From: Halieaceae bacterium
GTDB taxonomy: Bacteria; Pseudomonadota; Gammaproteobacteria; Pseudomonadales; Halieaceae
DNA: 64,000 bases
Assembly (NCBI GenBank): GCA_902520195.1
Contig: CABYND010000004.1
Coordinates: 46,441 to 110,440, forward strand
Direction of reading: 5' to 3'
Shown here piece after piece: positions 36,387 to 45,277 of the stretch (position 1 is its first letter; the number at the start of each line of letters is the position of its first letter). The position numbers and the translations under genes are program-made. The notes below the pieces were generated by a model. The model ran no database searches and had not been told where the DNA came from. It saw nothing but the letters and a program-made list of their open reading frames with translations.

Positions 36387-38158
36387 TCGAGAATTGTGAC
36401 GGTTCCGGAACTGCCGTTAACTTCGATGAGCGCCCCGTCTGGTATCAAACTGGTCGCATTTGTCGCAGACGTCACGCATGGCACACCCAGTTCTCTCGCG
36501 ACGATTACCGCGTGGCTGATAGTCGCGCCAACGTCGACCACGACCGCTGAAACCGCCGAAAATAGCGGAGTCCAAGATGGATCGGTGTGTCGCGCTACCA
36601 GCACGTCATTTGGCTGCAGATCTCCGGGCTCCGACGGATCAGTGATCACCCTAGCCCGGCCCTTGTAGGTTCCTGCGCAGCCGGGTTGACCCTTGATGAT
36701 TTGAGTAGAGGACAGACCTTTTGCGTCTCTTTCAAGCCATTCACCCATTGGTGGGACTATGGAGTCAACAATAAAAGGCGGCTCTAAGTTCGCTAGCTTT
36801 TCACTCTCAATTTTTCTTTGGTTGATCACCTCTTGCGCATCTATCGTGTTGTCAAGAAGTTGCCCCCACTCGCTGACCATCAGCATCGAAAAGTCCTCAG
36901 GTGCTTTGAATACCTTCTCAGACGCGTATCGTACTCCAAGCTCCCACATTGGCATTCGCATTTCGTGGGTCAGCATCGCGCAGTTCGTTCGAGTTCGTTC
37001 TCGAGCAGCGAAAAAGGTACCGGCAGCGGTTAAGGCGGCGTTGAACTGTCCGAGTAAGCCGGCATCTTCTTGTAGCTGTGACTGGACTTTTGCGATGGCA
37101 GCCTTTTTGTTCTCGCGACGGCTCGCTAACCTGGCGTCAGGTGATGCACTATCCTCCGCTCGGGCCATGATGGCTAGAGCCGATAGGGGAGCTGTGGGAT
37201 CCAATTCCCAGCACTTTGACGCAACCTCCCATTCATTCGGACCCCGGAATCCGAACTCATCGATGAAGATTTGAAATTTAAAGCGGAACTCTTGGCAATC
37301 CGGATTAGGATCAGTGGCGATAGCAGCCATGGTCGTGCCGTTAACGTCGTCGAGATACTGCGACAGGCGTTCGCTAGCGCGCACTAGTCTGCCGAGCTCC
37401 CAAAGCCGTTTTGCGGGGAATGCTGAGTCCACCTCGCCGTCAACTGTCAATATATCGGCGCATAGATCGCTAGCGCCCACGGCGTCACAAATCTGGGCAA
37501 TAACACCGCTTGGTATCATGGAATGGTAAGTAGCCATGATGTGTCTAATCCACAGGGGTTCCCATTGCTGCTCACAAATGTTGAGGCAGCGTTGGAAAAG
37601 CTCTTTATTGGACAACTGGCTTAAGGCAGGTCGATCCTCGCGGAGCTTAATCAGTTTGCCCCGTGTTTCCAGGAGTTCCGGCATGCTTGGGGACGATAGA
37701 ACCCAGGTAATCGTGTCAGCGAGTTGTGCCTCATGTTTGGCTGATGAATGTCCTATCTCTTCCGCATAGGGGGGTACGTCGGGTTGCTCTCCAAAAAAAC
37801 TGGCATCAATGGCCTCTGGAGACAATCCTGGCGCCCGAGCTCCAAAAATCCGTGACGCTGACACATTGAGGTAGCCGTAACCGCCAAAGACACTCAGCAT
37901 TTCCATGCGGTCGGAAGTGAACTCTTCAAGATCGAAAGCGCCGAGGTTGAAGAGTGCTTGCCGCCAACCTGGTTCTGAGTGGGGGATGCCCCACAAAGTC
38001 CAAGAGAAGGGTTTTACGACCTCTGGAAATACCTCGCCGATGTTAGCTCTAGTAAATATCGGGAACTGCGAGGATGGCTCGTTGTCGACCGGCCATCTGT
38101 TTTTCGACAGACTGTCCTGAGTGATGTGTGCTACCGCGGCGCTTCGATCGTAACCCAT
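36383..38158 (-). CDS. PEP-utilizing-enzyme mobile-domain protein
   Basis: 591 aa; C-terminal GRARVITDPSEPGDLQPNDVLVARHTDPSWTPLFSAVSAVVVDVGATISHAVIVARELGVPCV; overlaps the PPDK-like gene by 4 nt. Confidence 0.82.
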   Translation of the reverse strand: MGYDRSAAVAHITQDSLSKNRWPVDNEPSSQFPIFTRANIGEVFPEVVKPFSWTLWGIPHSEPGWRQALFNLGAFDLEEFTSDRMEMLSVFGGYGYLNVSASRIFGARAPGLSPEAIDASFFGEQPDVPPYAEEIGHSSAKHEAQLADTITWVLSSPSMPELLETRGKLIKLREDRPALSQLSNKELFQRCLNICEQQWEPLWIRHIMATYHSMIPSGVIAQICDAVGASDLCADILTVDGEVDSAFPAKRLWELGRLVRASERLSQYLDDVNGTTMAAIATDPNPDCQEFRFKFQIFIDEFGFRGPNEWEVASKCWELDPTAPLSALAIMARAEDSASPDARLASRRENKKAAIAKVQSQLQEDAGLLGQFNAALTAAGTFFAARERTRTNCAMLTHEMRMPMWELGVRYASEKVFKAPEDFSMLMVSEWGQLLDNTIDAQEVINQRKIESEKLANLEPPFIVDSIVPPMGEWLERDAKGLSSTQIIKGQPGCAGTYKGRARVITDPSEPGDLQPNDVLVARHTDPSWTPLFSAVSAVVVDVGATISHAVIVARELGVPCVTSATNATSLIPDGALIEVNGSSGTVTILE

Positions 38159-38186
38159 CGAATTTACTCCAGAAAACTCATGATAT

Positions 38187-38200
38187 TGACATCAGTGTCA
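38187..38200. promoter_or_regulatory. Candidate TetR operator TGACA-TCAG-TGTCA
   Basis: Perfect 5-bp inverted repeat between divergent PEP-utilizing operon and TetR gene. Confidence 0.4.
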
Positions 38201-38226
38201 GTGAAAAGTATACGTATTGAGGCGAG

Positions 38227-39096
38227 TTGGCAATCATCTTGCGGACCACCGCAAATACTAAGCGGATGCCTCGCAATATCCTAAATTGGAAACGGCTTAT
38301 GAACTCAAATTTGGCGAAGCAGGTGTGCAAGTCGAGCGTGAGCGACAACGCAAACCGCGACATTGGGGATCCCGCACAGCCCCGACGGGAAAAAGCAGCG
38401 GGTGACCGCGATCTTCGCGCAGTTATCGGGATTGAGGAGGTTACGTTAAAGAGTCGCAAAGCAAAGCGTATGCAAGAGAGATTGCTTAAGTCGGCCGCGA
38501 TCGTTTTTGCCCAGAAGGGCTACACGGCTACGTGCATAGCCGACATCACGGCCAGCGCCGGTGTTGCCCATGGCTCTTTTTATCGCTACTTCGAACACAA
38601 AGATGGCGTCTTGCAAGAATTATTAGTGGGGCTCTACGAAGAATTGGCTCAGGCGACGAGAGATGCCTCGACCGTCGGGGATGACGATACACCCCCAACC
38701 GAGAGCCGTTTGAGGGAATTTAACCTCCGCTTTTTTCATGAGTATGCCGATCGCAGAGGACTCCTCAGAGTGGCAAGGGAGGCGGCAGCCAGTTCTGTAG
38801 ACGGGCGATTCAGAGACATTTGGTTCCTGATGAGGGGCAGATTTATTGATCGCACGAAAAAGCTGATTCAGCGCATGCAATCACATGGCATGGTGGTTGG
38901 CTTAGACGCAGAGCTGACAGCTGAGGCCTTGGGCTCGACCTCAGAGCAAATGGCATACGTTTTGGTAGGCCTGCCAGAGTCGGCCCCGGATGAAGACCGA
39001 CTCACGGCAATTGGTTTAGCGTGCCATGAGGTGTGGCGAAGGACGCTGTTCCCTGCAGCCAGCGGTGAGCTCCGAGAATCAAGCCATGACCCCTAG
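38227..39096 (+). CDS. TetR-family regulator (true start probably internal)
   Basis: RLLKSAAIVFAQKGYTATCIADITASAGVAHGSFYRYFEHKDGVLQELL HTH. Confidence 0.85.
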   Translation: MAIILRTTANTKRMPRNILNWKRLMNSNLAKQVCKSSVSDNANRDIGDPAQPRREKAAGDRDLRAVIGIEEVTLKSRKAKRMQERLLKSAAIVFAQKGYTATCIADITASAGVAHGSFYRYFEHKDGVLQELLVGLYEELAQATRDASTVGDDDTPPTESRLREFNLRFFHEYADRRGLLRVAREAAASSVDGRFRDIWFLMRGRFIDRTKKLIQRMQSHGMVVGLDAELTAEALGSTSEQMAYVLVGLPESAPDEDRLTAIGLACHEVWRRTLFPAASGELRESSHDP

Positions 39097-40264
39097 CTTA
39101 CCCAGCCTGTTGGACGTAGGACTTTTCACCGAACGAAGGGAGCATGAGTCTTTTGATCTCTATCGAGCAGAGTCCGAACCCCCACTTCACATTGGCCCTG
39201 AACCTGATGAAGGCTTTTATGTTTTGACTCGGCATAGTCATGTGTGGGAGGCGGCAACTAACACAGAAAAGTTTAAGTCTGGGTTGGGCACGCAGATAGC
39301 GAATAAGCGGGCCGAGGGTAGTGGAGCCCCGAGTGTGCATAACGCTGATGCCCCATATCACAGGCATTTACGGGACTTTGGACGTCGAGCTTTGGCGCAG
39401 CCGCTGTTAGAGATCCGCCGTCCGCGAATTCGAGAAATCGTTCGCTCTGTCATTCTGGCAGCGCCCAGAAATGAGGAATTTGATTTTGTTGAGCGCGTGG
39501 CGTTGGAAATCCCAATGACTGTATTTGGCGAGGTGCTTGGTATCCCCGCCGGTGATAGAGAAACATTGGTTAACGCGGCAAATACTATGAGTAGCGTGCT
39601 TGCTACGCCAGAAGAGCAGGATCGTTGCAGGTCGGAGTTGTTTTCTTATTTTCGGGAATTAGCAACCGAGCGTCGCAGACAACCTGGCGACGATGTCGCG
39701 TCAATTCTGGTCTCGCCGAACGACAATGGTGAGCAATTGAGTGCTGAGGAGCTCGACGCGTATTTTTTATTGCTCGTTATTGCCGGTAATGAAACGACAC
39801 GATTTCTTCTTGCAGGTGGTCTTGAGCAGCTTCTGTTGCAACCGAACGCTATGCAGCGGCTGCGCAAAGAGCCTTCACTGATTCCAAGCGCTGTAGAAGA
39901 GATGATTAGGTGGGTAACGCCTGTCATTCACATGAGACGGACCGTTACCGAGGATACGCAAGCTTTTGGGTTAGATGTAGCAGCAGGTTCTAAGTTCGTG
40001 CTCTACTTTAGCGCAGCAAATAGAGATCCTGAGGTTTTTGAGGACCCCCACTCTTTTCGTGTAGATCGAACACCTAATAAGCACGTGGGGTTCGGTGCCG
40101 GCCACCACTTTTGCATGGGCGCCTACTTGGCAAGGTTGGAAGCGCAGATCTTCTTAGAAGAATTTTTTTCGATAACTCGCAACTGTGAGCTTACTGCTGC
40201 CGGCGAGCGCATCCCGTCTTATTGGTTTGCAGGTTTGCAGCGCCTCCCTGTGAGGTGGTCATGA
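39086..40264 (+). CDS. Cytochrome P450
   Basis: VIAGNETTRFLLAGGLEQLL I-helix, VGFGAGHHFCMGAYLARLEAQIFLEE heme-Cys signature. Start at internal ATG 39086. Confidence 0.92.
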   Translation: MTPSLPSLLDVGLFTERREHESFDLYRAESEPPLHIGPEPDEGFYVLTRHSHVWEAATNTEKFKSGLGTQIANKRAEGSGAPSVHNADAPYHRHLRDFGRRALAQPLLEIRRPRIREIVRSVILAAPRNEEFDFVERVALEIPMTVFGEVLGIPAGDRETLVNAANTMSSVLATPEEQDRCRSELFSYFRELATERRRQPGDDVASILVSPNDNGEQLSAEELDAYFLLLVIAGNETTRFLLAGGLEQLLLQPNAMQRLRKEPSLIPSAVEEMIRWVTPVIHMRRTVTEDTQAFGLDVAAGSKFVLYFSAANRDPEVFEDPHSFRVDRTPNKHVGFGAGHHFCMGAYLARLEAQIFLEEFFSITRNCELTAAGERIPSYWFAGLQRLPVRWS

Positions 40265-41049
40265 TTTTTAAAAACAAACAAGTCGTAGTGGTTGGCGCGG
40301 CGACTGGTATTGGTGCCGCCTTGGCGGCGTTGTTGCGCGCCAAAGGCGCTACCTTAGTGGGGATGGATTGCGAAGAGATTGAAGGCTCCTCCTCGATCAC
40401 TGTGGACTTGGCGCGACCGGAATCTATTGAAGCCGCCGTTCGTGCACTGCCTACTCACACAGATGCAGTGGCTTTCGTTGCGGGCGTGCCCAGCACTGCT
40501 GACCCCAGCGATATTCTGAAAGTGAATTTTTTAGGGCAGAGATCAATCTTTTTGGCTCTGCGCCCGAAGCTCTCTAAACAGTCCTCTATCGTTTTCGTTT
40601 CTTCGATCACCGCACGGCGGTGTGATTGGTCGGATGAGGATTTAGAGGCGTTGGTCGCAGCTCCTACTGAAGTTGCGCTGGGTATGGCGCTGGCAGAGAG
40701 TTTAGACGGGGTGGCTGCTTACCAACTATCCAAACGGGCGCTCAACTATTGGATGAAGAGCCGCTTACCGGCGTTGGTAGCCGAGGGTATTAGGGCGAAC
40801 ATCGTAAGCCCAGGACCCGTACAGACCAAAATTCTTAAGGATTTTGAGGAGAGTATGGGCAAATCTCGTATCGATGCGGCATCGGAATTGGTGGGCAGAC
40901 ATGGCCAGCCTGAAGAGATCGCAGAGGTAATCGCTTTTCTTCTGAGTGACCACGCATGTTGGATATCCGGAGAAGATCTTCGTGTGGACGGAGGGTTTTC
41001 TGCACTGCGAGACGCCAGTTTGCTAGGTCCTGCGCTGGACCTGGGATAG
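40261..41049 (+). CDS. Short-chain dehydrogenase/reductase
   Basis: VVVGAATGIGAALAALLRAKGA, YQLSKRALNYW, GEDLRVDGGF. Confidence 0.88.
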   Translation: MIFKNKQVVVVGAATGIGAALAALLRAKGATLVGMDCEEIEGSSSITVDLARPESIEAAVRALPTHTDAVAFVAGVPSTADPSDILKVNFLGQRSIFLALRPKLSKQSSIVFVSSITARRCDWSDEDLEALVAAPTEVALGMALAESLDGVAAYQLSKRALNYWMKSRLPALVAEGIRANIVSPGPVQTKILKDFEESMGKSRIDAASELVGRHGQPEEIAEVIAFLLSDHACWISGEDLRVDGGFSALRDASLLGPALDLG

Positions 41050-41065
41050 CTGAGGAGCTTTTTTT

Positions 41066-41650
41066 GTGCAACTGATACTAATCCGCCATGGTGAGCCCGA
41101 TTTGTCTGCTGGTAGCGTTGATCCTCCTCTATCGGAGAGGGGAATCCGTCAAGCAGGGGAGACTGCCGCGAGGCTTTCACACGAGGCAATTGACGCGCTT
41201 TTTACAAGTCCACTCTTACGTGCGCGCCAGACACTTGAGCCGTTGGCGCAGAAACTTGGGCTAACACCTGAAGTTGTCGAAGGTTTAGCCGAAATCGATT
41301 ACTGGGGCGGTCGCTATCTCAGCGTAGAGGAGCTTCGTCGAGCCGGCGGTGATGCATGGGAAGACTTCCTGCGTGACCCTGTCGGCACTCTCGGCGGAGA
41401 TGAGCAAGCGTTTCTTGAAACTATTTCCAACACGATGAGTGGTTTGACGAAACGAGACTTTAAGCGTGTCGCTATCGCTACCCATGGCTTCCCTATCAAC
41501 GCCATGCTGTCTGAAATTTTGACCATGCAAGGGTTGACCAACTTCACGCCGCATCATGGATCGGTAACCCGTCTGCATGCAGGTGATTCAGGTCAACTGC
41601 GGGTTCTGAGTATTAACGAGATGACGCATATCACTAGGGATGCTCACTAA
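41066..41650 (+). CDS. Histidine phosphatase family (phosphoglycerate-mutase-like)
   Basis: LILIRHGEPDLS RHG motif, ALFTSPLLRARQTLEPLA, IATHGFPINAML. Confidence 0.9.
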   Translation: MQLILIRHGEPDLSAGSVDPPLSERGIRQAGETAARLSHEAIDALFTSPLLRARQTLEPLAQKLGLTPEVVEGLAEIDYWGGRYLSVEELRRAGGDAWEDFLRDPVGTLGGDEQAFLETISNTMSGLTKRDFKRVAIATHGFPINAMLSEILTMQGLTNFTPHHGSVTRLHAGDSGQLRVLSINEMTHITRDAH

Positions 41651-43170
41651 TGCATTTGAGCGGAGTTGCCGCGGAAACACCTCATAAGACGGCGGTGGTG
41701 TTTGGTGACACGCGGATAAGTTACGGCGCGTTGGATGCGGCGTCCCGACGGATCGCAGTGTCTTCAAGGCATTGCGGATTGAGCCGCGGAGACGTTATGG
41801 GGATCATGATGGCAACCGGACCTGAAGTTGTTGCAGCCATCGCCGCCGCCCAGAGATCAGGACTTTACTGTCTCCCGTTGGGGCCCAAACTGACACCATC
41901 AGAACTGCAGTACATCCTCAAAGATAGCGGAGCAAAGCTTCTGGTTACCGACAGAGGTAACGAGGAAAAAGCTTCAGCCGCAGCCGTCGACATTCCAGAT
42001 CTAACCGTGTCTTCCATTGCCGGCATCGATCATTTGTTCGAACTGGAGGAATGTCCTAATGATCCTGACCCGGTGGAAGGAGGAGATATCCTCTATACGT
42101 CTGGGACTACTGGGTTGCCTAAGGGTGTAAGACGGCCGTTAGGGTTTAAACCAATCGGCTCTGACTTAGAGAGGGCGCAGAGGCTCTGTAATTTGTTTTC
42201 CATGGACGCTGACACAGTATTTTTCTCGCCTGCGCCCCTCCATCATGCTGCCCCTCTGCGCTTTTCTATGGATCTACTCCGTCTGGGCGGCACCTTGGTG
42301 CTGAACGCCCACTTTGATGCCAAGGCCGCATTACGTCTCTTGGAGAGAGAGCGAGTGACGCACAGTCAATGGGTGCCAACGATGTTCACGAGGCTGTTGG
42401 CGGAGCGAGACGAGAATTTCAGCGCGCCGTCGCACAGAGTAGCGATTCACGCCGGAGCGCCCTGCTCAGTAGAGCTCAAGAGAGAGATGATTTCTTGGTG
42501 GGGACCCATACTTCATGAGTATTACTCGGGCACAGAAAGCATCGGATTCACGCATATCACTAGCGAAGAGTGGTTAAAAAAAGTGGGCTCAGTCGGTCGT
42601 CCATCGGGCTGCGATATACACATCCTGAATGATGAAGCGGAGCCGTTACCTGCCGGCCAGCGGGGCAAAGTATTCTTCTCTGGTCGCGAGGTGGTTGCCT
42701 ACCACAATGATCCGAAAAAAACTGCCGCGGCACGCTCACCTCAAGGTTATTCCACCATGGGTGATCTGGGCTACGTAGATGCCGATGGCTATTTGTTTTT
42801 AACTGACAGAGAGGCCTTCACGATCATATCGGGCGGTGTAAACGTGTATCCGAGAGAGGTTGAGGAAGCTATCAGCACTGATAGCCGGGTAGCCGAAGCT
42901 GCAGTATTTGGTTCCCCCGATAATGACTTGGGTGAGGCGGTCACGGCGGTGGTGGAGTTGCAACGTGATTACGAGCCGACGCTAGACATCGCAAAAATGA
43001 TCAGGGAGCGCCTTCGAGCTTGCCTCTCCCCTCATAAATTACCTCGCAAATTAGCTTTTGTAGCTCAGATGCCACTGACCGACAGCGGCAAAATTCATAA
43101 AGCGCGACTACGCGACACTTGGGAATCTCACTGTGAGCATGTCTACGAGCGCGCGGCGTTAGATGAGTAA
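41650..43170 (+). CDS. Acyl-CoA synthetase/AMP-dependent ligase
   Basis: DILYTSGTTGLPKGVRRP, EYYSGTESIGFTHI, GDLGYVDADGYLFLTDR, SGKIHKARLRD. Confidence 0.92.
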   Translation: MHLSGVAAETPHKTAVVFGDTRISYGALDAASRRIAVSSRHCGLSRGDVMGIMMATGPEVVAAIAAAQRSGLYCLPLGPKLTPSELQYILKDSGAKLLVTDRGNEEKASAAAVDIPDLTVSSIAGIDHLFELEECPNDPDPVEGGDILYTSGTTGLPKGVRRPLGFKPIGSDLERAQRLCNLFSMDADTVFFSPAPLHHAAPLRFSMDLLRLGGTLVLNAHFDAKAALRLLERERVTHSQWVPTMFTRLLAERDENFSAPSHRVAIHAGAPCSVELKREMISWWGPILHEYYSGTESIGFTHITSEEWLKKVGSVGRPSGCDIHILNDEAEPLPAGQRGKVFFSGREVVAYHNDPKKTAAARSPQGYSTMGDLGYVDADGYLFLTDREAFTIISGGVNVYPREVEEAISTDSRVAEAAVFGSPDNDLGEAVTAVVELQRDYEPTLDIAKMIRERLRACLSPHKLPRKLAFVAQMPLTDSGKIHKARLRDTWESHCEHVYERAALDE

Positions 43171-43793
43171 TGGGTATGCAGGATCAAATAATTCACGTTT
43201 TATCGATTAAGGGCTTTGCGAAGGAGGAGTCCCTTGCGGTTGCGGTTGGGCTAGAGGTCTCGGAGATAGTGTTGATTGCACAAAGCCTTATCGAGGAAGG
43301 CCTTCTGGAAAACTCTCGAATAGGCATGAAGTTGACCGAAAAGGGTAAGCGTGCTGCCGCCAAAGTCTTGGAGGATGTTAGAGAAACCACGGATGTAGCG
43401 GCTTTGGAAGCTTTTTATCAGGCATTCACACCAATCAATCAAGACTACAAAAAAAGCGTCAGCTCTTGGCAGATAAAAACGGTAGGGGAGTCAGCGGAGC
43501 CAAACGACCACGAGGATGCGGAATACGATCAGCGAGTTCTGACAGAGATGTTCAAAGACCATGATTCGCTTAAGCATTTGGTTGCCACTCACCTTGCTTC
43601 ATGTCCTCTACTGCGAGATTACGCCCGCCGACTCGAAATAGCCTTTGCACAAGTGACTGCAGGTCATGAACAATTTGTTACCGGTGCTCTGATAGACAGC
43701 TACCACACTGTTTGGTTTGAGTTTCACGAGGCTTTGATTCGTTTGTCAGGAAGAGATCGAGCAACTGAGGCTGCGGCAGGTAGGGCAGATTAA
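43170..43793 (+). CDS. Winged-helix-like N-terminal protein with unknown C-terminal domain, possible partner of the PEP-utilizing pair
   Basis: 207 aa; N-terminal ...SLIEEGLLENSRIGMKLTEKGKRAAAK..., C-terminal GALIDSYHTVWFEFHEALIRLSGRDRA; translationally coupled to the CoA ligase. Confidence 0.6.
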   Translation: MGMQDQIIHVLSIKGFAKEESLAVAVGLEVSEIVLIAQSLIEEGLLENSRIGMKLTEKGKRAAAKVLEDVRETTDVAALEAFYQAFTPINQDYKKSVSSWQIKTVGESAEPNDHEDAEYDQRVLTEMFKDHDSLKHLVATHLASCPLLRDYARRLEIAFAQVTAGHEQFVTGALIDSYHTVWFEFHEALIRLSGRDRATEAAAGRAD

Positions 43794-43795
43794 GG

Positions 43796-45211
43796 ATGGC
43801 TTTCATCGGGCTTTTGTTGGGTGAGCAACTGGATTTTCCGGGAGAGGAGTTCCAGCGTCTGTCGCCCGTAGATGGCTCAAGCTTGCGGCCTTGGACTGAG
43901 GTCGCGCCCGGTGTCTTAGATCCGCTCATTGCGCAACTGAAGACGCTAAATCTAAGCGCGGAGGCCGATCTAGCAGCTCGGAGCGCAGCACTGCTTCAGC
44001 TTGCATCAGACCTTGAGCGTGACGCGGCCTCCTTGGCGCGACTGATTACCATGGAGACCGGCTGTCCTGTGGCTCAATCCGAAGTTTTGCAGGTGCAATC
44101 CGCGGTAGCGCTGATTCGTTCTCTAGTTGAGCAGGCGAGCGAGTTTGCGTTTACCGAGGAACGGGTGGGTGCTCGCGGCGGCAAAGTGAGAATCGACCGG
44201 TTGCCAATTGGTATCGCCCTGGGCGTCGTACCCTGTAATGTTCCAATTTTTCTGGCGTGCCTGAAACTTGCCACTGCCCTCCTTTCAGGTTGCCCAGTTG
44301 TCTTGAAGCCCAGCCCCGAGAATGTTGACTCGATGGCTCTTTTTAGCCGTTATCTCGCGCGGATGGATTTGCCAACAGGCGCGGTCAATTTGGTTTTGGG
44401 CGGCCGTGTTCTCGGTGACCAGTTAGTGCGTAACGACGTGTTCCGCAAGGTCAGTTTTACCGGTAGCTCAGCCTCTGGGCTTGCGGTCGCTAAGTTGTGT
44501 GCGCAGCGCTTTGCTCGCGTCACGCTGGAGCTAGGCGGTAAATCCAGCGCGATTTTGCTCGACGACGTAGATTTCACCGCGGTGAAGGATCAACTCTGGT
44601 TAGCGATGTTGCAAAACAACGGTCAGGTCTGTGGCGCTCAAAGTCGAGTCCTCATTCCGAAATCTCGCGCGCCCGAACTGCGATCAGCCCTCAGTGAGAT
44701 GTTCGAGGAGACGGTGGTTGGAGACCCTCGGTCACCTGAAACCGGAATTGGGCCAGTCGTGACAGCGGATGCAGCCAGCAGGATCAGAAATACCTGCAAC
44801 GAGGCCACTAGCCAAGGCGCGTTGCTGTTAAGCGGCACCAGGGAAGAACCGCAAGAATCTGCCACGGTACCCCCAAGATTGTACGAGGTGAAGGATTCTG
44901 TTGCGGAAATCTGGAATGAAGAGCTATTTGGCCCAATTGCGTGCCTGCGCGTCTACGACACCGAGGAAGAGGCGGCTGGATGGGCAAATGAGTCACGTTA
45001 TGGTTTATCGGGGTCAGTGTGGTCGGGCGATGCCAACCGTGCGCTAGGAATAGCTCAACGGTTGAAGACCGGTAGCGTCGCTGTGAACTCCAAAAAAATC
45101 CTAGATTTTGTGGCGCCTTTCGGTGGTTGGGGCCAATCAGGTATCGGTAGGGAATTGGGAGAAGACGGATTTCGCTCTTATTTGGAGACGAGAACGATTC
45201 TTCTACCCTAG
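43796..45211 (+). CDS. Aldehyde dehydrogenase family protein
   Basis: VTLELGGKSSAILLDDVD, NNGQVCGAQSRVLIP, NEELFGPIACLRVY. Confidence 0.92.
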   Translation: MAFIGLLLGEQLDFPGEEFQRLSPVDGSSLRPWTEVAPGVLDPLIAQLKTLNLSAEADLAARSAALLQLASDLERDAASLARLITMETGCPVAQSEVLQVQSAVALIRSLVEQASEFAFTEERVGARGGKVRIDRLPIGIALGVVPCNVPIFLACLKLATALLSGCPVVLKPSPENVDSMALFSRYLARMDLPTGAVNLVLGGRVLGDQLVRNDVFRKVSFTGSSASGLAVAKLCAQRFARVTLELGGKSSAILLDDVDFTAVKDQLWLAMLQNNGQVCGAQSRVLIPKSRAPELRSALSEMFEETVVGDPRSPETGIGPVVTADAASRIRNTCNEATSQGALLLSGTREEPQESATVPPRLYEVKDSVAEIWNEELFGPIACLRVYDTEEEAAGWANESRYGLSGSVWSGDANRALGIAQRLKTGSVAVNSKKILDFVAPFGGWGQSGIGRELGEDGFRSYLETRTILLP

Positions 45212-45277
45212 TGATTTAAGTAGTTGTTAAGTGAAATCAGTACTCAATCTTAAATACGTTCAACTCAGGAGCAGTAA

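Noticed and set aside
34827-38158. Single PPDK gene broken by a frameshift
   Set aside because: Each ORF has its own phosphohistidine domain and the overlap is a normal 4-nt coupling, so these are two genes rather than one broken gene.
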